From NCBI RefSeq assembly GCF_943193215.1, contig NZ_CALPDH010000004.1:124001-188000 (forward strand): a DNA stretch of 64,000 nt. Direction: 5' to 3'. A program made the position numbers and the translations under genes. Positions within the stretch are counted from its first letter, which is position 1; every line of letters begins with the position of its first letter. This document shows positions 17,926-27,047 of this stretch, piece by piece. This stretch comes from Acetatifactor aquisgranensis. GTDB lineage: Bacteria > Bacillota > Clostridia > Lachnospirales > Lachnospiraceae. The notes under the pieces are model-generated. The model did no database searches. It had not been told where the DNA came from and saw only the letters and a list, made by a program, of their open reading frames with translations.

Positions 17926-18100
17926 AGTCAAATTTACTCCTCTTTTTATGAGAATAGCATTGGCAATTACGTGTTTTTACATTATAATATCTGAAAAGGG
18001 AAAAGGCAATATTTAAAAAATTTTAAGGTTTCTTTTCGTGACGAAAGCGCCCGGATGTGGTATAGTGCATCATAAGTCAGTGTAAGAGGTGAAACAGTCA

Positions 18101-19888
18101 ATGGACAGTAATGATAGAAGTGACAGAAATGAGATGGAGCAGATTCAGCGGGGACTGGAGGCGTTTCTGGAGAAAGAGATGGACGGCGCCCGGGTTTCGG
18201 GGAACCGGAGAGGCGGCCGGAGAGAGGAAGCCGTGGAGGACTCGGAAGAGATTCGCATCATAGGACAGCCCCGGGGCAGGGGGCAGTCCCGCAGACAGTG
18301 GGAGGCTGCAGAGCCGTATCCAGGGGACTGGCAGGATGAAGACGAAGAGCCGTTTCGGGGCGGGATGCCGCCGGAGGGCGAAGCGTATGACGAAGAGCCC
18401 GATTTGGAAGATTGGGATAACTGGGAGGAGGAAGCCAGGCCGGCCCGCAGGAGGAGAGCGGAATACGGAGGATATGGGGATGAAGAGCCGTATCCGGGGG
18501 ACTGGCGGGACGAGGAAGAGGAAATTCCCCGGAGGAGGGCAGAATACGGCAGATATGAAGAGGAGCCCCGGAGGAGAAGAGGGGAATACGGCGGATACGA
18601 AGAGGAGCCCCGGAGGAGAAGAGGGGAATACGGCGGATACGAAGAGGAACCCTGGAGAGGAAAGCCGGGATATGACACATATGAGGACGAGCCTCCCCGC
18701 AGGAAAAGAGCGGAATATGAGACGTATGAAGACGAAGAACCGCGCCGTAGAAGACGGCAGACCGTAGATGCCGCGCCGCCCCGAAAGAGGGGCAGGGACT
18801 ATGAAGAGGAGGAGGCGTCCCGGGGGAAGAGATATTCTCGGAAGAAAGGGAATTCCAAAGAGAAAGAGCTGGAACCAGAGGAGGAGGATTCCCGGATGTC
18901 GAAGAAAGCAAGCAAGGCGCAGAAGAAACGCCGTAAAAGAAAGTCCAGGCTCAGGAGATTCCTGATTGCCGTGGCGGTCATAGTCGCCCTGCTGGGGTTT
19001 GGCCTGTACCAGCTGGTAGGAGTGGTATATTCCAAGATGAATTACAAGGAGCTCAGCGCGGAGGCGACAGGGCCCATGAAAGAAGACGGTGTGGTGAACA
19101 TCCTGCTCATCGGCAATGATTCCCGGGAGAACGGGGAGGACGGCCGCTCCGACGCGATGATTCTCATATCGATCAGCAGCAGGACCAAGACCATCTATAT
19201 GACTTCTCTGCTGCGTGATATCTATGTGGAAATTCCCGGACATGACGGCAACCGCCTGAACGCCGCATACGCTTTCGGCGGCCCGGAGCTGCTGATGGCG
19301 ACTATCGAGCAGAACTTCGGCATTCCTGTGAACCGCTATATGCTGGTGAATTTCGAGGCTTTTGCCGGTCTGGTGGACGCGGTGGGCGGTATTGAACTGG
19401 AACTGACCCGGGACGAGATAGACTATGTGAACGGCTATCTGGTGGAGTACAACATGCTCACCGGCAGGGAGCAGGGGACGGACAATATGGATCTATCCGT
19501 GGCCGACAATGGGCCGGCCGTGGTACATCTGAACGGCCCGCAGGCCCTTGCCTACAGCAGGAACCGCTATCTGGGCACGGACTTCGGCAGGACGGAGCGC
19601 CAGCGGAAAGTCCTTACAGCGGTGATAGGAAAGCTGCCCCTGGCCATGCTCACTAATGCCGGAGGGCTGATGGACGGCCTGATGCCGAACCTGACTACGA
19701 ATCTGACCCAGGCGGAATGCTTTAGTTTAAGCCTGACGGCAGGGAAACTGCTCACCTATGACATTGTGTCTGACAATATTCCCCAGCCGGGCACCTACCG
19801 GGATGTGACGATTCGGGAAATGGCAGTGCTGGAAGTGGATTTCGATGCCAATATCAGGTATCTGAAAGAAAAAATATACGGAGAATAG
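18101..19888 (+). CDS. LytR-CpsA-Psr (LCP) family cell-wall glycopolymer ligase with a long repetitive charged N-terminal region
   Basis: A 595-residue type II membrane protein. About 290 N-terminal cytoplasmic residues are very rich in Arg, Glu, Tyr and Gly, with near-perfect tandem repeats of a 14-residue unit (EEEPRRRRGEYGGY twice, then diverged copies). One membrane span (FLIAVAVIVALLGFGLYQLV) follows, then the extracytoplasmic LCP domain: VNILLIGNDSR, GRSDAMILISI, MTSLLRDIYVEIPG with the catalytic-pocket Arg, LNAAYAFGG and AYSRNRYLGTDFGRTERQRKVL. LCP enzymes attach teichoic acid or capsule polymers to peptidoglycan. The ATG at 18101 follows AGAGGTG. The charged head is far longer than in typical members and may bind partners or be phosphorylated. 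Confidence 0.9.
   Translation: MDSNDRSDRNEMEQIQRGLEAFLEKEMDGARVSGNRRGGRREEAVEDSEEIRIIGQPRGRGQSRRQWEAAEPYPGDWQDEDEEPFRGGMPPEGEAYDEEPDLEDWDNWEEEARPARRRRAEYGGYGDEEPYPGDWRDEEEEIPRRRAEYGRYEEEPRRRRGEYGGYEEEPRRRRGEYGGYEEEPWRGKPGYDTYEDEPPRRKRAEYETYEDEEPRRRRRQTVDAAPPRKRGRDYEEEEASRGKRYSRKKGNSKEKELEPEEEDSRMSKKASKAQKKRRKRKSRLRRFLIAVAVIVALLGFGLYQLVGVVYSKMNYKELSAEATGPMKEDGVVNILLIGNDSRENGEDGRSDAMILISISSRTKTIYMTSLLRDIYVEIPGHDGNRLNAAYAFGGPELLMATIEQNFGIPVNRYMLVNFEAFAGLVDAVGGIELELTRDEIDYVNGYLVEYNMLTGREQGTDNMDLSVADNGPAVVHLNGPQALAYSRNRYLGTDFGRTERQRKVLTAVIGKLPLAMLTNAGGLMDGLMPNLTTNLTQAECFSLSLTAGKLLTYDIVSDNIPQPGTYRDVTIREMAVLEVDFDANIRYLKEKIYGE
18557..18660 (+). repeat. 42-base in-frame tandem repeat in the LCP gene
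   Basis: Two essentially identical 42-base units coding EEEPRRRRGEYGGY, flanked by diverged copies before and after. This gives a repeat array that could expand or contract by recombination without shifting the frame. Confidence 0.85.
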
Positions 19889-19897
19889 GAGAAAGGT

Positions 19898-20206
19898 ATG
19901 AGCTATTTTGTATTTGTGTTCATAGGCTGTACATGTATGTACGCAGGAGCGAAGATTTTAAGCAGCGAGGAGAGGAACAAAGTATTCAACAGATTCCCGA
20001 TTCAGGTGGAAGATGTGAAGAAATATAATAAATTCTGCGCCATTCTGGTGATAGGCTTTGGCGTGGTGGCGGAGCTTACGATGCTCTGCGCCTACGCCTT
20101 AGGCGGCCTGCTCAGCATTGTGTTCACACTTTTCCTGATTGTGGAGGCCCGTATCGTCATGAAGATTTACAGCAAGGGCGAGAAGAAAATGCTGAAAAAA
20201 AGATAG
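19898..20206 (+). CDS. small membrane protein (DUF3784-like)
   Basis: A 102-residue protein with about three hydrophobic spans (YFVFVFIGCTCMYAGAKIL; FCAILVIGFGVVAELTMLCAYA; LLSIVFTLFLIVEARIVM) and the segment VEDVKKYNKFCA typical of DUF3784-type proteins. Function is unknown. It begins 9 bases after the LCP gene with GGAGAAAGGT before the ATG, so it is probably co-transcribed. Confidence 0.65.
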   Translation: MSYFVFVFIGCTCMYAGAKILSSEERNKVFNRFPIQVEDVKKYNKFCAILVIGFGVVAELTMLCAYALGGLLSIVFTLFLIVEARIVMKIYSKGEKKMLKKR

Positions 20207-20333
20207 CATGTACAGCAAGGAGAATAAGGTTCCAATTTTACCTTGACAAAGCTGCCGCTTGAAAGGATAATGATAAGTGGCGGAGAGGACAGGCTCCGAG
20301 GCGGAACGCTGTGGAGATAAGTGGGGGACGGGA

Positions 20334-21818
20334 GTGTTATTCAATTCCATTCATTTTTTGATTTTTTTTCCGATCGTGGTGTTGCTTTATTTTATTGTGC
20401 CAAGGAAGGTAAGATATCTTTGGCTTTTGCTGGCCAGCTATTATTTCTATATGTGCTGGAATGTGAAATATGTCGTCCTGATACTATCGTCCACTCTCAT
20501 AACGTGGCTGACGGCAGGATATGTACACTCCTGCCGAAAGAAAGCCGCCGGGAGAGCGGCGCTGAGTGTCTGTATTGTCTTTCAATTGGGCCTTCTGTTT
20601 TTCTTTAAATATTTTGATTTCTTTCTGGATACCAGCAACAGGATTTTGGGCAGAATAGGCTGGGAGCTGCTGGACAAGCCCTTTGACGTGCTGTTGCCGG
20701 TGGGAATCTCATTTTATACATTTCAGGCCCTGAGCTATACCCTGGATGTATACAGAGGAGAGATAGAACCTGAGAAAAACTTTTTCAGATACGCACTTTT
20801 TGTATCTTTTTTCCCGCAACTGGTGGCAGGACCCATTGAGCGATCCGGTAATCTGCTGCGACAGATGCGCCGGATAGAGAAACTGGAGTTATGGAATTAC
20901 GAGAATATCACAAACGGGCTCATGCTGATGGTCTGGGGGCTCTTCCAGAAGATGGTCATTGCGGACAGGGTGGCGATTCTGGTGAACACGGTCTTTGACG
21001 GCTATTATATGTACGGAGCGGTGGCGCTGATTGCGGCGGCGGCGGGCTTTGCCCTACAGATTTACTGTGATTTTGCCAGCTATTCTTCTATAGCGATTGG
21101 GGCTGCCAGGGTCATGGGCTTTGAGCTGATGGAGAATTTCGATACGCCGTATTTTGCCAGATCCATATCGGAATTCTGGCACAGATGGCATATCTCTCTG
21201 AGCACATGGTTCAGGGATTATGTGTATATACCTCTGGGAGGCAGCCGCTGTTCCAAGGTGAAAAGATACCGGAACCTCTTGATTACCTTTGCGGTCAGCG
21301 GCCTGTGGCACGGCGGAGGGTGGACCTTTTTGGCCTGGGGGATTCTGCATGGCATGTATCAGGTAATCGGCGATCTGACAAAAGGAATCCGACAGAGGGT
21401 GAATGACTTTTTCCATACGAAGACGGAAAGCATCAGCTATAAAATGGCACAGACGGTAATCACTTTCGCCCTGGTAGATGTGGCGTGGATTTTCTTCCGG
21501 GCGCAGGGGCTTCGCGCCGCATTGGAATATTGTCTGCGGATTTTTACCAGATGGGATCCATGGTCATTCTTCAATGGAGAGATTTACACGCTGGGACTGG
21601 ACCGTGCCGAGATGAATATATTGCTTGCAGGATTGATTCTCCTTCTTCTGGTGGATTTGATCCGTTATCTGAAAAAACAGACATTCTCCGAATTCCTGGC
21701 GGAGCAGTGCATCTGGTTTCGGTGGGGTGTCCTGTTTGCGATGATGGCGGCGATTCTGGTATTTGGAATCTATGGGATACGGTTTGAGTCCTCGCAGTTC
21801 ATCTATTTTCAGTTTTAA
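20334..21818 (+). CDS. MBOAT family membrane O-acyltransferase (AlgI/PatA/DltB-like)
   Basis: A 494-residue multi-span protein. It carries the MBOAT signature: SFYTFQALSYTLDVYRGE, FPQLVAGPIERSGNLL, YCDFASYSSIAIGAARVMGFELMENFDTPYFARSISEFWHRWHISLSTWFRDYVYIPLGGSR split over a loop, and the active-site His in AVSGLWHGGGWTFLAWG. Such proteins pass acetyl groups across the membrane for O-acetylation of exopolysaccharide or cell-wall polymer. The GTG at 20334 is preferred because MLFNSIHFLIFFP is the conserved family N-terminus. It is followed by an SGNH-like partner and a lipoprotein, suggesting a glycan-modification operon. Confidence 0.9.
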   Translation: MLFNSIHFLIFFPIVVLLYFIVPRKVRYLWLLLASYYFYMCWNVKYVVLILSSTLITWLTAGYVHSCRKKAAGRAALSVCIVFQLGLLFFFKYFDFFLDTSNRILGRIGWELLDKPFDVLLPVGISFYTFQALSYTLDVYRGEIEPEKNFFRYALFVSFFPQLVAGPIERSGNLLRQMRRIEKLELWNYENITNGLMLMVWGLFQKMVIADRVAILVNTVFDGYYMYGAVALIAAAAGFALQIYCDFASYSSIAIGAARVMGFELMENFDTPYFARSISEFWHRWHISLSTWFRDYVYIPLGGSRCSKVKRYRNLLITFAVSGLWHGGGWTFLAWGILHGMYQVIGDLTKGIRQRVNDFFHTKTESISYKMAQTVITFALVDVAWIFFRAQGLRAALEYCLRIFTRWDPWSFFNGEIYTLGLDRAEMNILLAGLILLLLVDLIRYLKKQTFSEFLAEQCIWFRWGVLFAMMAAILVFGIYGIRFESSQFIYFQF

Positions 21819-21841
21819 AAAGATGGGTTGGGGGTGTAAGG

Positions 21842-23263
21842 ATGAACCTTCGCAAGGCGGCGAAAGCAGTTCTTTTTTGTGTGATAGCGGCAGTGCTGTA
21901 TCTGTATCTTTACAGGGTGCTTTCCTGGAAAGATACGGGCGGGGACTACCAGTCTACTATGGATACCTTTTATACATTGGATGAGGACGTGGTGGATGTG
22001 GCTTTCCTGGGGAGCAGTCATTGCTATTGCGCGGTCAATACGGCGATTTTGTGGGAGCAGTATGGGATAGCCGCCTATAGCCTGTCTATCTCGGGCCAGG
22101 ATATGGCCAGCTCGTATTTTTGTCTGAAAGAGATGCTGAAGACCCAGAGGCCCAGGGTGGTCTGCGTGGAGATGTATTACAGCAATCTGGAGGGATACCA
22201 GGTAAAGGGGAATCTGTATAGAAATCTTCTGGGGTATCGAATTTCCCGAAATTTCGCGGATGCTGTGGAAAGCATTGCGGAGGATGAGGAAAAGTGGGAT
22301 ATTTTGTTGAAATGGCCGATAATTCATACACGGTATGCCGAATTGAAGAGACAGGATTTCGAACCGGATCCTCAAATGCGGCTTTACATGGGCTGGGAGA
22401 CAGGGTTCTCTGATGTGGAGGATATCGGCGGGATATCTGTATACCAGGGAGAGGAAACTTTGGAGATCCCTCAGGAGACAGAAGAGTGGCTCCTGAAGAT
22501 CATCGCGCTGGCCCGGGAGGAGGATGTGGAACTGTGCTTTTTCCTGGCGCCTTTCGGGGCGGACGAAAGGGCGCAGATGCAGTACAAATATGCGGAGAAA
22601 CTTGCCCGTGAGAACGGAGTGCCATTCCTGAACATGATTGATCTCCAGGAGGAGCTGCAGCTGGATACTGCCAGAGACTTTTCGGATACGGGACATACGA
22701 ATTCCTATGGAGCGGAAAAGGTCACGGAATATCTCGGGAAATATCTGGACGGACATTATGATTTGGAGGACAAAAGAGGAGGGGCGCAGTATACTCTGTG
22801 GGATGAGAATCTGATGATGTGGAAACATCAGAAGCAAAATCAAATACTGCGGGAAACGACAGACCTGGGGCTTTATCTGGACAGCATATCCGGGCTGGAG
22901 GGTTATACTGTCATCATGGCCACGAGGGGAGAATATCTGGCGGGCGATGGGGAAAATCTGGCGGAAAGCCTGGCTGACATGGGGATAGATGAAAGTTTCT
23001 TCCAGATGGAGGGAGCCTGGGTGGTTGAGGATGGCGCGTTTCAGTATGGGACAGGGCTGGAGGATGGTTTCCGCCACATGGAAATCGGAGGGAGCGATGC
23101 CGTGATTCATGGAAATGACGGGCAGATGCATATCATCATTGAGCGCCAGGAATACATGCGGGCGAATCCGGGAATCGATATTCTGCTCTATGACAATATC
23201 CTGGAAGAAGTCGCCGACATAGTGGGATTCCAGGCGGCAGGAGATTATATATGTATCAGATGA
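21842..23263 (+). CDS. SGNH/AlgX-like surface protein, probable O-acetylation partner of the MBOAT protein
   Basis: A 473-residue protein with one N-terminal membrane span (AVLFCVIAAVLYLYLYRVL) and an extracytoplasmic SGNH-hydrolase-like domain. VAFLGSSHCYCAVNTA (near residue 57) provides the G-S-S catalytic segment and FSDTGHTNSYGAEKV (near 281) the D-x-x-H motif. In alginate-type systems such AlgJ/AlgX-like proteins take the acetyl group delivered by the MBOAT protein. The last ~150 residues form an extra domain (GYTVIMATRGEYLAGDGENLAESLADMGI) that resembles GG/ILEI-type domains, but this is only suggestive. It starts 23 bases after the MBOAT gene with GGGGGTGTAAGG before the ATG. Confidence 0.75.
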   Translation: MNLRKAAKAVLFCVIAAVLYLYLYRVLSWKDTGGDYQSTMDTFYTLDEDVVDVAFLGSSHCYCAVNTAILWEQYGIAAYSLSISGQDMASSYFCLKEMLKTQRPRVVCVEMYYSNLEGYQVKGNLYRNLLGYRISRNFADAVESIAEDEEKWDILLKWPIIHTRYAELKRQDFEPDPQMRLYMGWETGFSDVEDIGGISVYQGEETLEIPQETEEWLLKIIALAREEDVELCFFLAPFGADERAQMQYKYAEKLARENGVPFLNMIDLQEELQLDTARDFSDTGHTNSYGAEKVTEYLGKYLDGHYDLEDKRGGAQYTLWDENLMMWKHQKQNQILRETTDLGLYLDSISGLEGYTVIMATRGEYLAGDGENLAESLADMGIDESFFQMEGAWVVEDGAFQYGTGLEDGFRHMEIGGSDAVIHGNDGQMHIIIERQEYMRANPGIDILLYDNILEEVADIVGFQAAGDYICIR

Positions 23264-23280
23264 GTGAAGGGAAAGGTAAG

Positions 23281-25797
23281 ATGAGAAAACAGATAAAGCG
23301 GTTGTGCATGCTCCTTTTTCTGTGGATGCTGACGCTTGGCTGCGGCGGATGCGGCAGCGAAACGGGGGCCAGGCTGAAAAGCTATAAAATCTATCGCGTG
23401 GAGGGGAGCGATGCCTTGGAACTGACACAATTTGTGATGGACCTGGCAAAGCAGGAGGCGGATATCCGATTGAAAAATACCGCAGATGAGGAGGAGAACT
23501 GGATTTCCCTGCTGTCTGAGGAGGGATCGGCAAACGGGTACGGATACACTGTGGAGGGAATGGGGCCCAATGCGTTCACCATTGCCCGGGACGGAAACCA
23601 TCTGTTTTTGCTGGCCCGGACCGACGCCGGGCTGAAGCGCGGGTGCAGATACCTTTTCGCTCACCTGGTGGACGGACAGGGGAGACTGCTCCTGGAGGAT
23701 GGGGAGACCTATGCGGATGCCGGTCAGGATATGAAGGACGGAATCTACATAGGCAGTGCGCCTATTGCGGAATATACTATTTTTTATGGGGACAAAAGCG
23801 CAGTGCCCATGTGCGGGGAACTGCAAGAGTTCATTTACCGGACAGACGGAGATCTGCTGTCGGTGGCGGATTCGGAGAACCGTGAGGGAGCAGGAATTGT
23901 TCTGTCCATAGACAGTGCATTGGCCCAAGGGACAGGGCAGACTGTGATTGAGAACGGAGAGGTGTCCATAGCGGGGGCTGACGCAGATGCCCTGAGGCAG
24001 GAAATGTATCTGTTCGTGAACACCTATCTGGGATGGATGGACGCAGGAGAACCAGATGCCCGTATCAGCAGCACAGCAGGGACGATTTATGTGCCGGATG
24101 AGGTCAGGGCAGTGACAAATCCGTGGATAGAGGAGCGGGAGGCAATCGTGACGCTCTGGAATGTGAACTTTACCAGAGGCGTATATATGAATGAAGCCAC
24201 TAGTCTGAAGAATAATATCCTGGACTATTCGGAAGAACAAATATATGAATACGTAAAAATGTTGAAATACTGTGGCTTCACAGGGGTGCAGGCTACAGAT
24301 ATGTGCTCTGCCTGGGCCGGAACGGACGGCTATGAGGCCACTCATGAGAAAATCCGCATGATGGCGGATGCGGCCCATTCGCTGGGGATGAAGTTCACCT
24401 TGTGGGTGTGGGGGGCAAATTTCGATGGGTTTAGCTGGGTGGACGACACGGTTTCCTATGCCCCGGGGGAGAGCGGATTCGCATATGACAATCCGGATAC
24501 AGTGGCTACTTTTGAGAAATATTATTCCATCTATGCGGAGCTGGCAGATTGCTGCGACCGGGTAATCGCGCATTTTTACGATCCGGGCATGCTTTCCACA
24601 TCAGAGGATGTGGCCTATTTTGCCAAAATGCTGCGGGGCAAGTTCCTGTCGGTGAATCCGGAAATCGACTTCGGCGTCAGCTGCTGGGTGGATGCTTTTG
24701 ACAAAGGGACATTCGTGAGGGAGCTGGGCAATGATATCACGCTTTACGAGGGCGTGTTCTACGAAGATGAAAACGAGTATGTGGGTTTCCGCCAGTCTGT
24801 GGCGGGACTGGGCACCAGGCTGGGGACATGGGCCTGGGATATCTGCGAGATGGAGATAGACCAGCTTGCCCAGATGAATTTCAATATGGATATCATCCGG
24901 GAGACCTATCAGACGGCCAGAAAATATGACGAAATCTGTAAGCCCGCCTATTGGAGCGAGATGGACAGCTATCATGTCCTGAATGCGTTTTCTCTCTATT
25001 GTGCGGGTCAGATGCTGATCGATCCGGACATGGATGGAGAGGAACTGTACGCCAGGCTCTCCGCTGCTGTCGTGGGAGAAGAATACGCGGAGGAATTTGC
25101 GGAAATACTGCGGCTGATTCAGGATGCAAGGTCAGGAAGCACCTGGGACGAATTCTGGTGGCCGGACGATTCTTACCTGCTAAAGAGCGATGCCTATCCG
25201 GCGGAGAGCATTCTGGAACGATGTGAGATTTATATTCCTGTCCTGCAGGAGATGATAGACAAGGGGATAGACAGCCACACCTTTCCGTTTCCCATAGCCC
25301 TGGATGAAGTATTCCGGATGATGCTTCCTCATCTGGAGCAGATCAGGGAATATGCTCAGTTCCGGATTGGGCTGGCCGGGCTGGAGGAGGATTGGAGGCA
25401 GGGCGCATCCGGGGAAGAGCTGGGAGCCGCGCTGAAAGAAATCGCAGAGCCGGTGCTTTCCTATAATAGCGTCATCGGAATCTGGGGGCAGATAGAGGCC
25501 CGGGCCCAGAGAGAGATGGTGCTCGCGTTCTGTGACAAAACAGGGGCAGAGATTCCCGTCTATCCCGTATGGGACAGACAACGCAAGCAGTATATCTATG
25601 CACAGCTGGTCACGGATCAGAAAGGAAAGGGAGAGCCTGTCAGGGCTGGTTTCCCCTATTATCAATATGGCCTTGCCTACGGCGAGGAGACAGAGCGGCT
25701 GGTTCAGGAGATGGTGGAAGAGGGGCTGCTTGTCCGGGATGCGGACGGCAGCGTATATCTTGCCGACTGGGAGAACTACAAATATCATTTTGATTAA
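23281..25797 (+). CDS. large lipoprotein with glycoside-hydrolase-like barrel
   Basis: An 838-residue exported protein. The signal peptide has a lipobox (WMLTLGCGGCG), so it is tethered to the outer face of the membrane. Residues ~40-260 look like the non-catalytic alpha/beta domain of GH20/GH67/GH84-type enzymes (DGNHLFLLARTDAGLKRGCRYLFAH; ADALRQEMYLFVNTYLGW). The middle looks like a (beta/alpha)8 barrel (LWNVNFTRGVYMNE; EYVKMLKYCGFTGVQATD; LGMKFTLWVWGANFDGF; VIAHFYDPG). Catalytic residues could not be assigned. It follows the SGNH gene almost without gap. An in-frame ATG at 23251 has a good AGGAG site inside the previous gene and is an alternative start. Action on the glycan made or modified by this cluster is inferred. 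Confidence 0.65.
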   Translation: MRKQIKRLCMLLFLWMLTLGCGGCGSETGARLKSYKIYRVEGSDALELTQFVMDLAKQEADIRLKNTADEEENWISLLSEEGSANGYGYTVEGMGPNAFTIARDGNHLFLLARTDAGLKRGCRYLFAHLVDGQGRLLLEDGETYADAGQDMKDGIYIGSAPIAEYTIFYGDKSAVPMCGELQEFIYRTDGDLLSVADSENREGAGIVLSIDSALAQGTGQTVIENGEVSIAGADADALRQEMYLFVNTYLGWMDAGEPDARISSTAGTIYVPDEVRAVTNPWIEEREAIVTLWNVNFTRGVYMNEATSLKNNILDYSEEQIYEYVKMLKYCGFTGVQATDMCSAWAGTDGYEATHEKIRMMADAAHSLGMKFTLWVWGANFDGFSWVDDTVSYAPGESGFAYDNPDTVATFEKYYSIYAELADCCDRVIAHFYDPGMLSTSEDVAYFAKMLRGKFLSVNPEIDFGVSCWVDAFDKGTFVRELGNDITLYEGVFYEDENEYVGFRQSVAGLGTRLGTWAWDICEMEIDQLAQMNFNMDIIRETYQTARKYDEICKPAYWSEMDSYHVLNAFSLYCAGQMLIDPDMDGEELYARLSAAVVGEEYAEEFAEILRLIQDARSGSTWDEFWWPDDSYLLKSDAYPAESILERCEIYIPVLQEMIDKGIDSHTFPFPIALDEVFRMMLPHLEQIREYAQFRIGLAGLEEDWRQGASGEELGAALKEIAEPVLSYNSVIGIWGQIEARAQREMVLAFCDKTGAEIPVYPVWDRQRKQYIYAQLVTDQKGKGEPVRAGFPYYQYGLAYGEETERLVQEMVEEGLLVRDADGSVYLADWENYKYHFD

Positions 25798-25823
25798 AAT
25801 ATCATAAAATGGAGGACGGAAAA

Positions 25824-26960
25824 ATGGAAAAAAGAAAGATGGAGAAACTTGGTATCGAGACATCGCTGCTGGGATTCGGCTGTATGCGCTTTCCTGTGAC
25901 CGCAGAGGGCAGGATTGACGAGCCGGAAGCGGAAAAGATGCTGGATAAGGCCATCGCCGCCGGCGTGAATTATATCGACACAGCATATCCTTACCATGAC
26001 GGGGCCAGCGAGCCTTTCGTGGGCAGGGCCCTGAAGAAATACGACAGACATTCCTTTTATCTGGCTACAAAACTGCCCTGTTGGAAGGTAGAGGCCCTGG
26101 AGGATGTGGAGAAGATATTTGAGGAACAGCTAGGCCGTCTGCAGACGGATTACATAGACTTCTATCTGATGCACGCGCTGAACAAGGACAGCTTCCATAA
26201 AATGGCGGAGCTGGGCGTGGTAGAGAAGCTTGAGGAGCTGAAAGCCGCCGGAAAAATAAAATATCTGGGATTTTCCTTCCATGACGACTATGATGTCTTC
26301 GAGGAAATCATAGGCTGCAGGGACTGGGATTTCTGCCAGATTCAGCTGAACTATATGGATACGGAAGAGCAGGCAGGGATGAAAGGCTACCGCCTCACAG
26401 AGGAGAAGAATATCCCCCTGGTCATCATGGAGCCCATCAAGGGCGGTTCCTTAGCGGCTTTTGCGGACGACATCACGGGAAAATTCCGGCAGCTGGATTC
26501 GGAGCTTTCCGTGGCTTCCTATGCCCTGCGCTGGGTGGGGAGCCTGCCTAACGTGAAGGTCATCCTGAGCGGCATGAGTACCATGGAGCAGACAGAGGAC
26601 AATCTGAAGACCTTTGAAAATTTCAAACCTCTTTCAGAGGAGGAGAGCAGGACCATCGAGGACATCGTGGCGCTGATCAAAGGCCGTGTGCAGAATGGCT
26701 GCACGGGCTGCCGCTATTGCATGCCCTGTCCCGCCGGCGTGGACATTCCGGGCAATTTCCGGGTGTGGAATACCTACCATATGTACCAGAACTACAATAT
26801 GGTCAAAGGCAGCTGGGAAAATGGTCTGGGCGACGAAAAACAGGCCAGGAACTGCGTGAAGTGCGGCAAGTGCGAGAAAGCCTGTCCCCAGAAACTCCAT
26901 ATCCGGGAGGATTTGGAGAAAGTGCAGGCGGATATGGACAAAAAGGAATTTGTCCTCTAA
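25824..26960 (+). CDS. aldo/keto reductase with C-terminal 4Fe-4S ferredoxin domain
   Basis: A 378-residue oxidoreductase. An aldo/keto reductase barrel (LLGFGCMRFP; NYIDTAYPYHDGASE with catalytic Asp/Tyr; YLATKLPCW with the Lys; DFYLMHALNK with the His) is fused to a ferredoxin-like tail with CTGCRYCMPCPAGVDIP and NCVKCGKCEKACPQKLHI, enough cysteines for two 4Fe-4S clusters. This architecture is common in anaerobic Clostridia; physiological substrates are mostly unknown. The ATG at 25824 has GGAGG 8 bases upstream. A GC-rich terminator follows the gene. Confidence 0.92.
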   Translation: MEKRKMEKLGIETSLLGFGCMRFPVTAEGRIDEPEAEKMLDKAIAAGVNYIDTAYPYHDGASEPFVGRALKKYDRHSFYLATKLPCWKVEALEDVEKIFEEQLGRLQTDYIDFYLMHALNKDSFHKMAELGVVEKLEELKAAGKIKYLGFSFHDDYDVFEEIIGCRDWDFCQIQLNYMDTEEQAGMKGYRLTEEKNIPLVIMEPIKGGSLAAFADDITGKFRQLDSELSVASYALRWVGSLPNVKVILSGMSTMEQTEDNLKTFENFKPLSEEESRTIEDIVALIKGRVQNGCTGCRYCMPCPAGVDIPGNFRVWNTYHMYQNYNMVKGSWENGLGDEKQARNCVKCGKCEKACPQKLHIREDLEKVQADMDKKEFVL

Positions 26961-26999
26961 AACCTGCACGGACAGGAATCTTTAAAAGCAAGTGGAGAG

Positions 27000-27026
27000 C
27001 CCCCGGCCGCATAAGGCCGGGGGTTT
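27000..27026 (+). terminator. GC-rich terminator-like hairpin
   Basis: A 9-base stem (27000-27008 with 27015-27023) of C/G, loop GCATAA, followed by TTTG. It separates the reductase from the AraC-type regulator. Confidence 0.6.
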
Positions 27027-27047
27027 GTGGGCAAAGGGGGGACTTTT

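Noticed and set aside
18557..18660. Repeats in the LCP gene considered as a CRISPR-like array
   Set aside because: The units are contiguous without spacers and keep the reading frame of the protein.
21815..24573. Long minus-strand frames opposite the SGNH and lipoprotein genes
   Set aside because: They are shadows; plus-strand genes have signal sequences, ribosome binding sites and family motifs.
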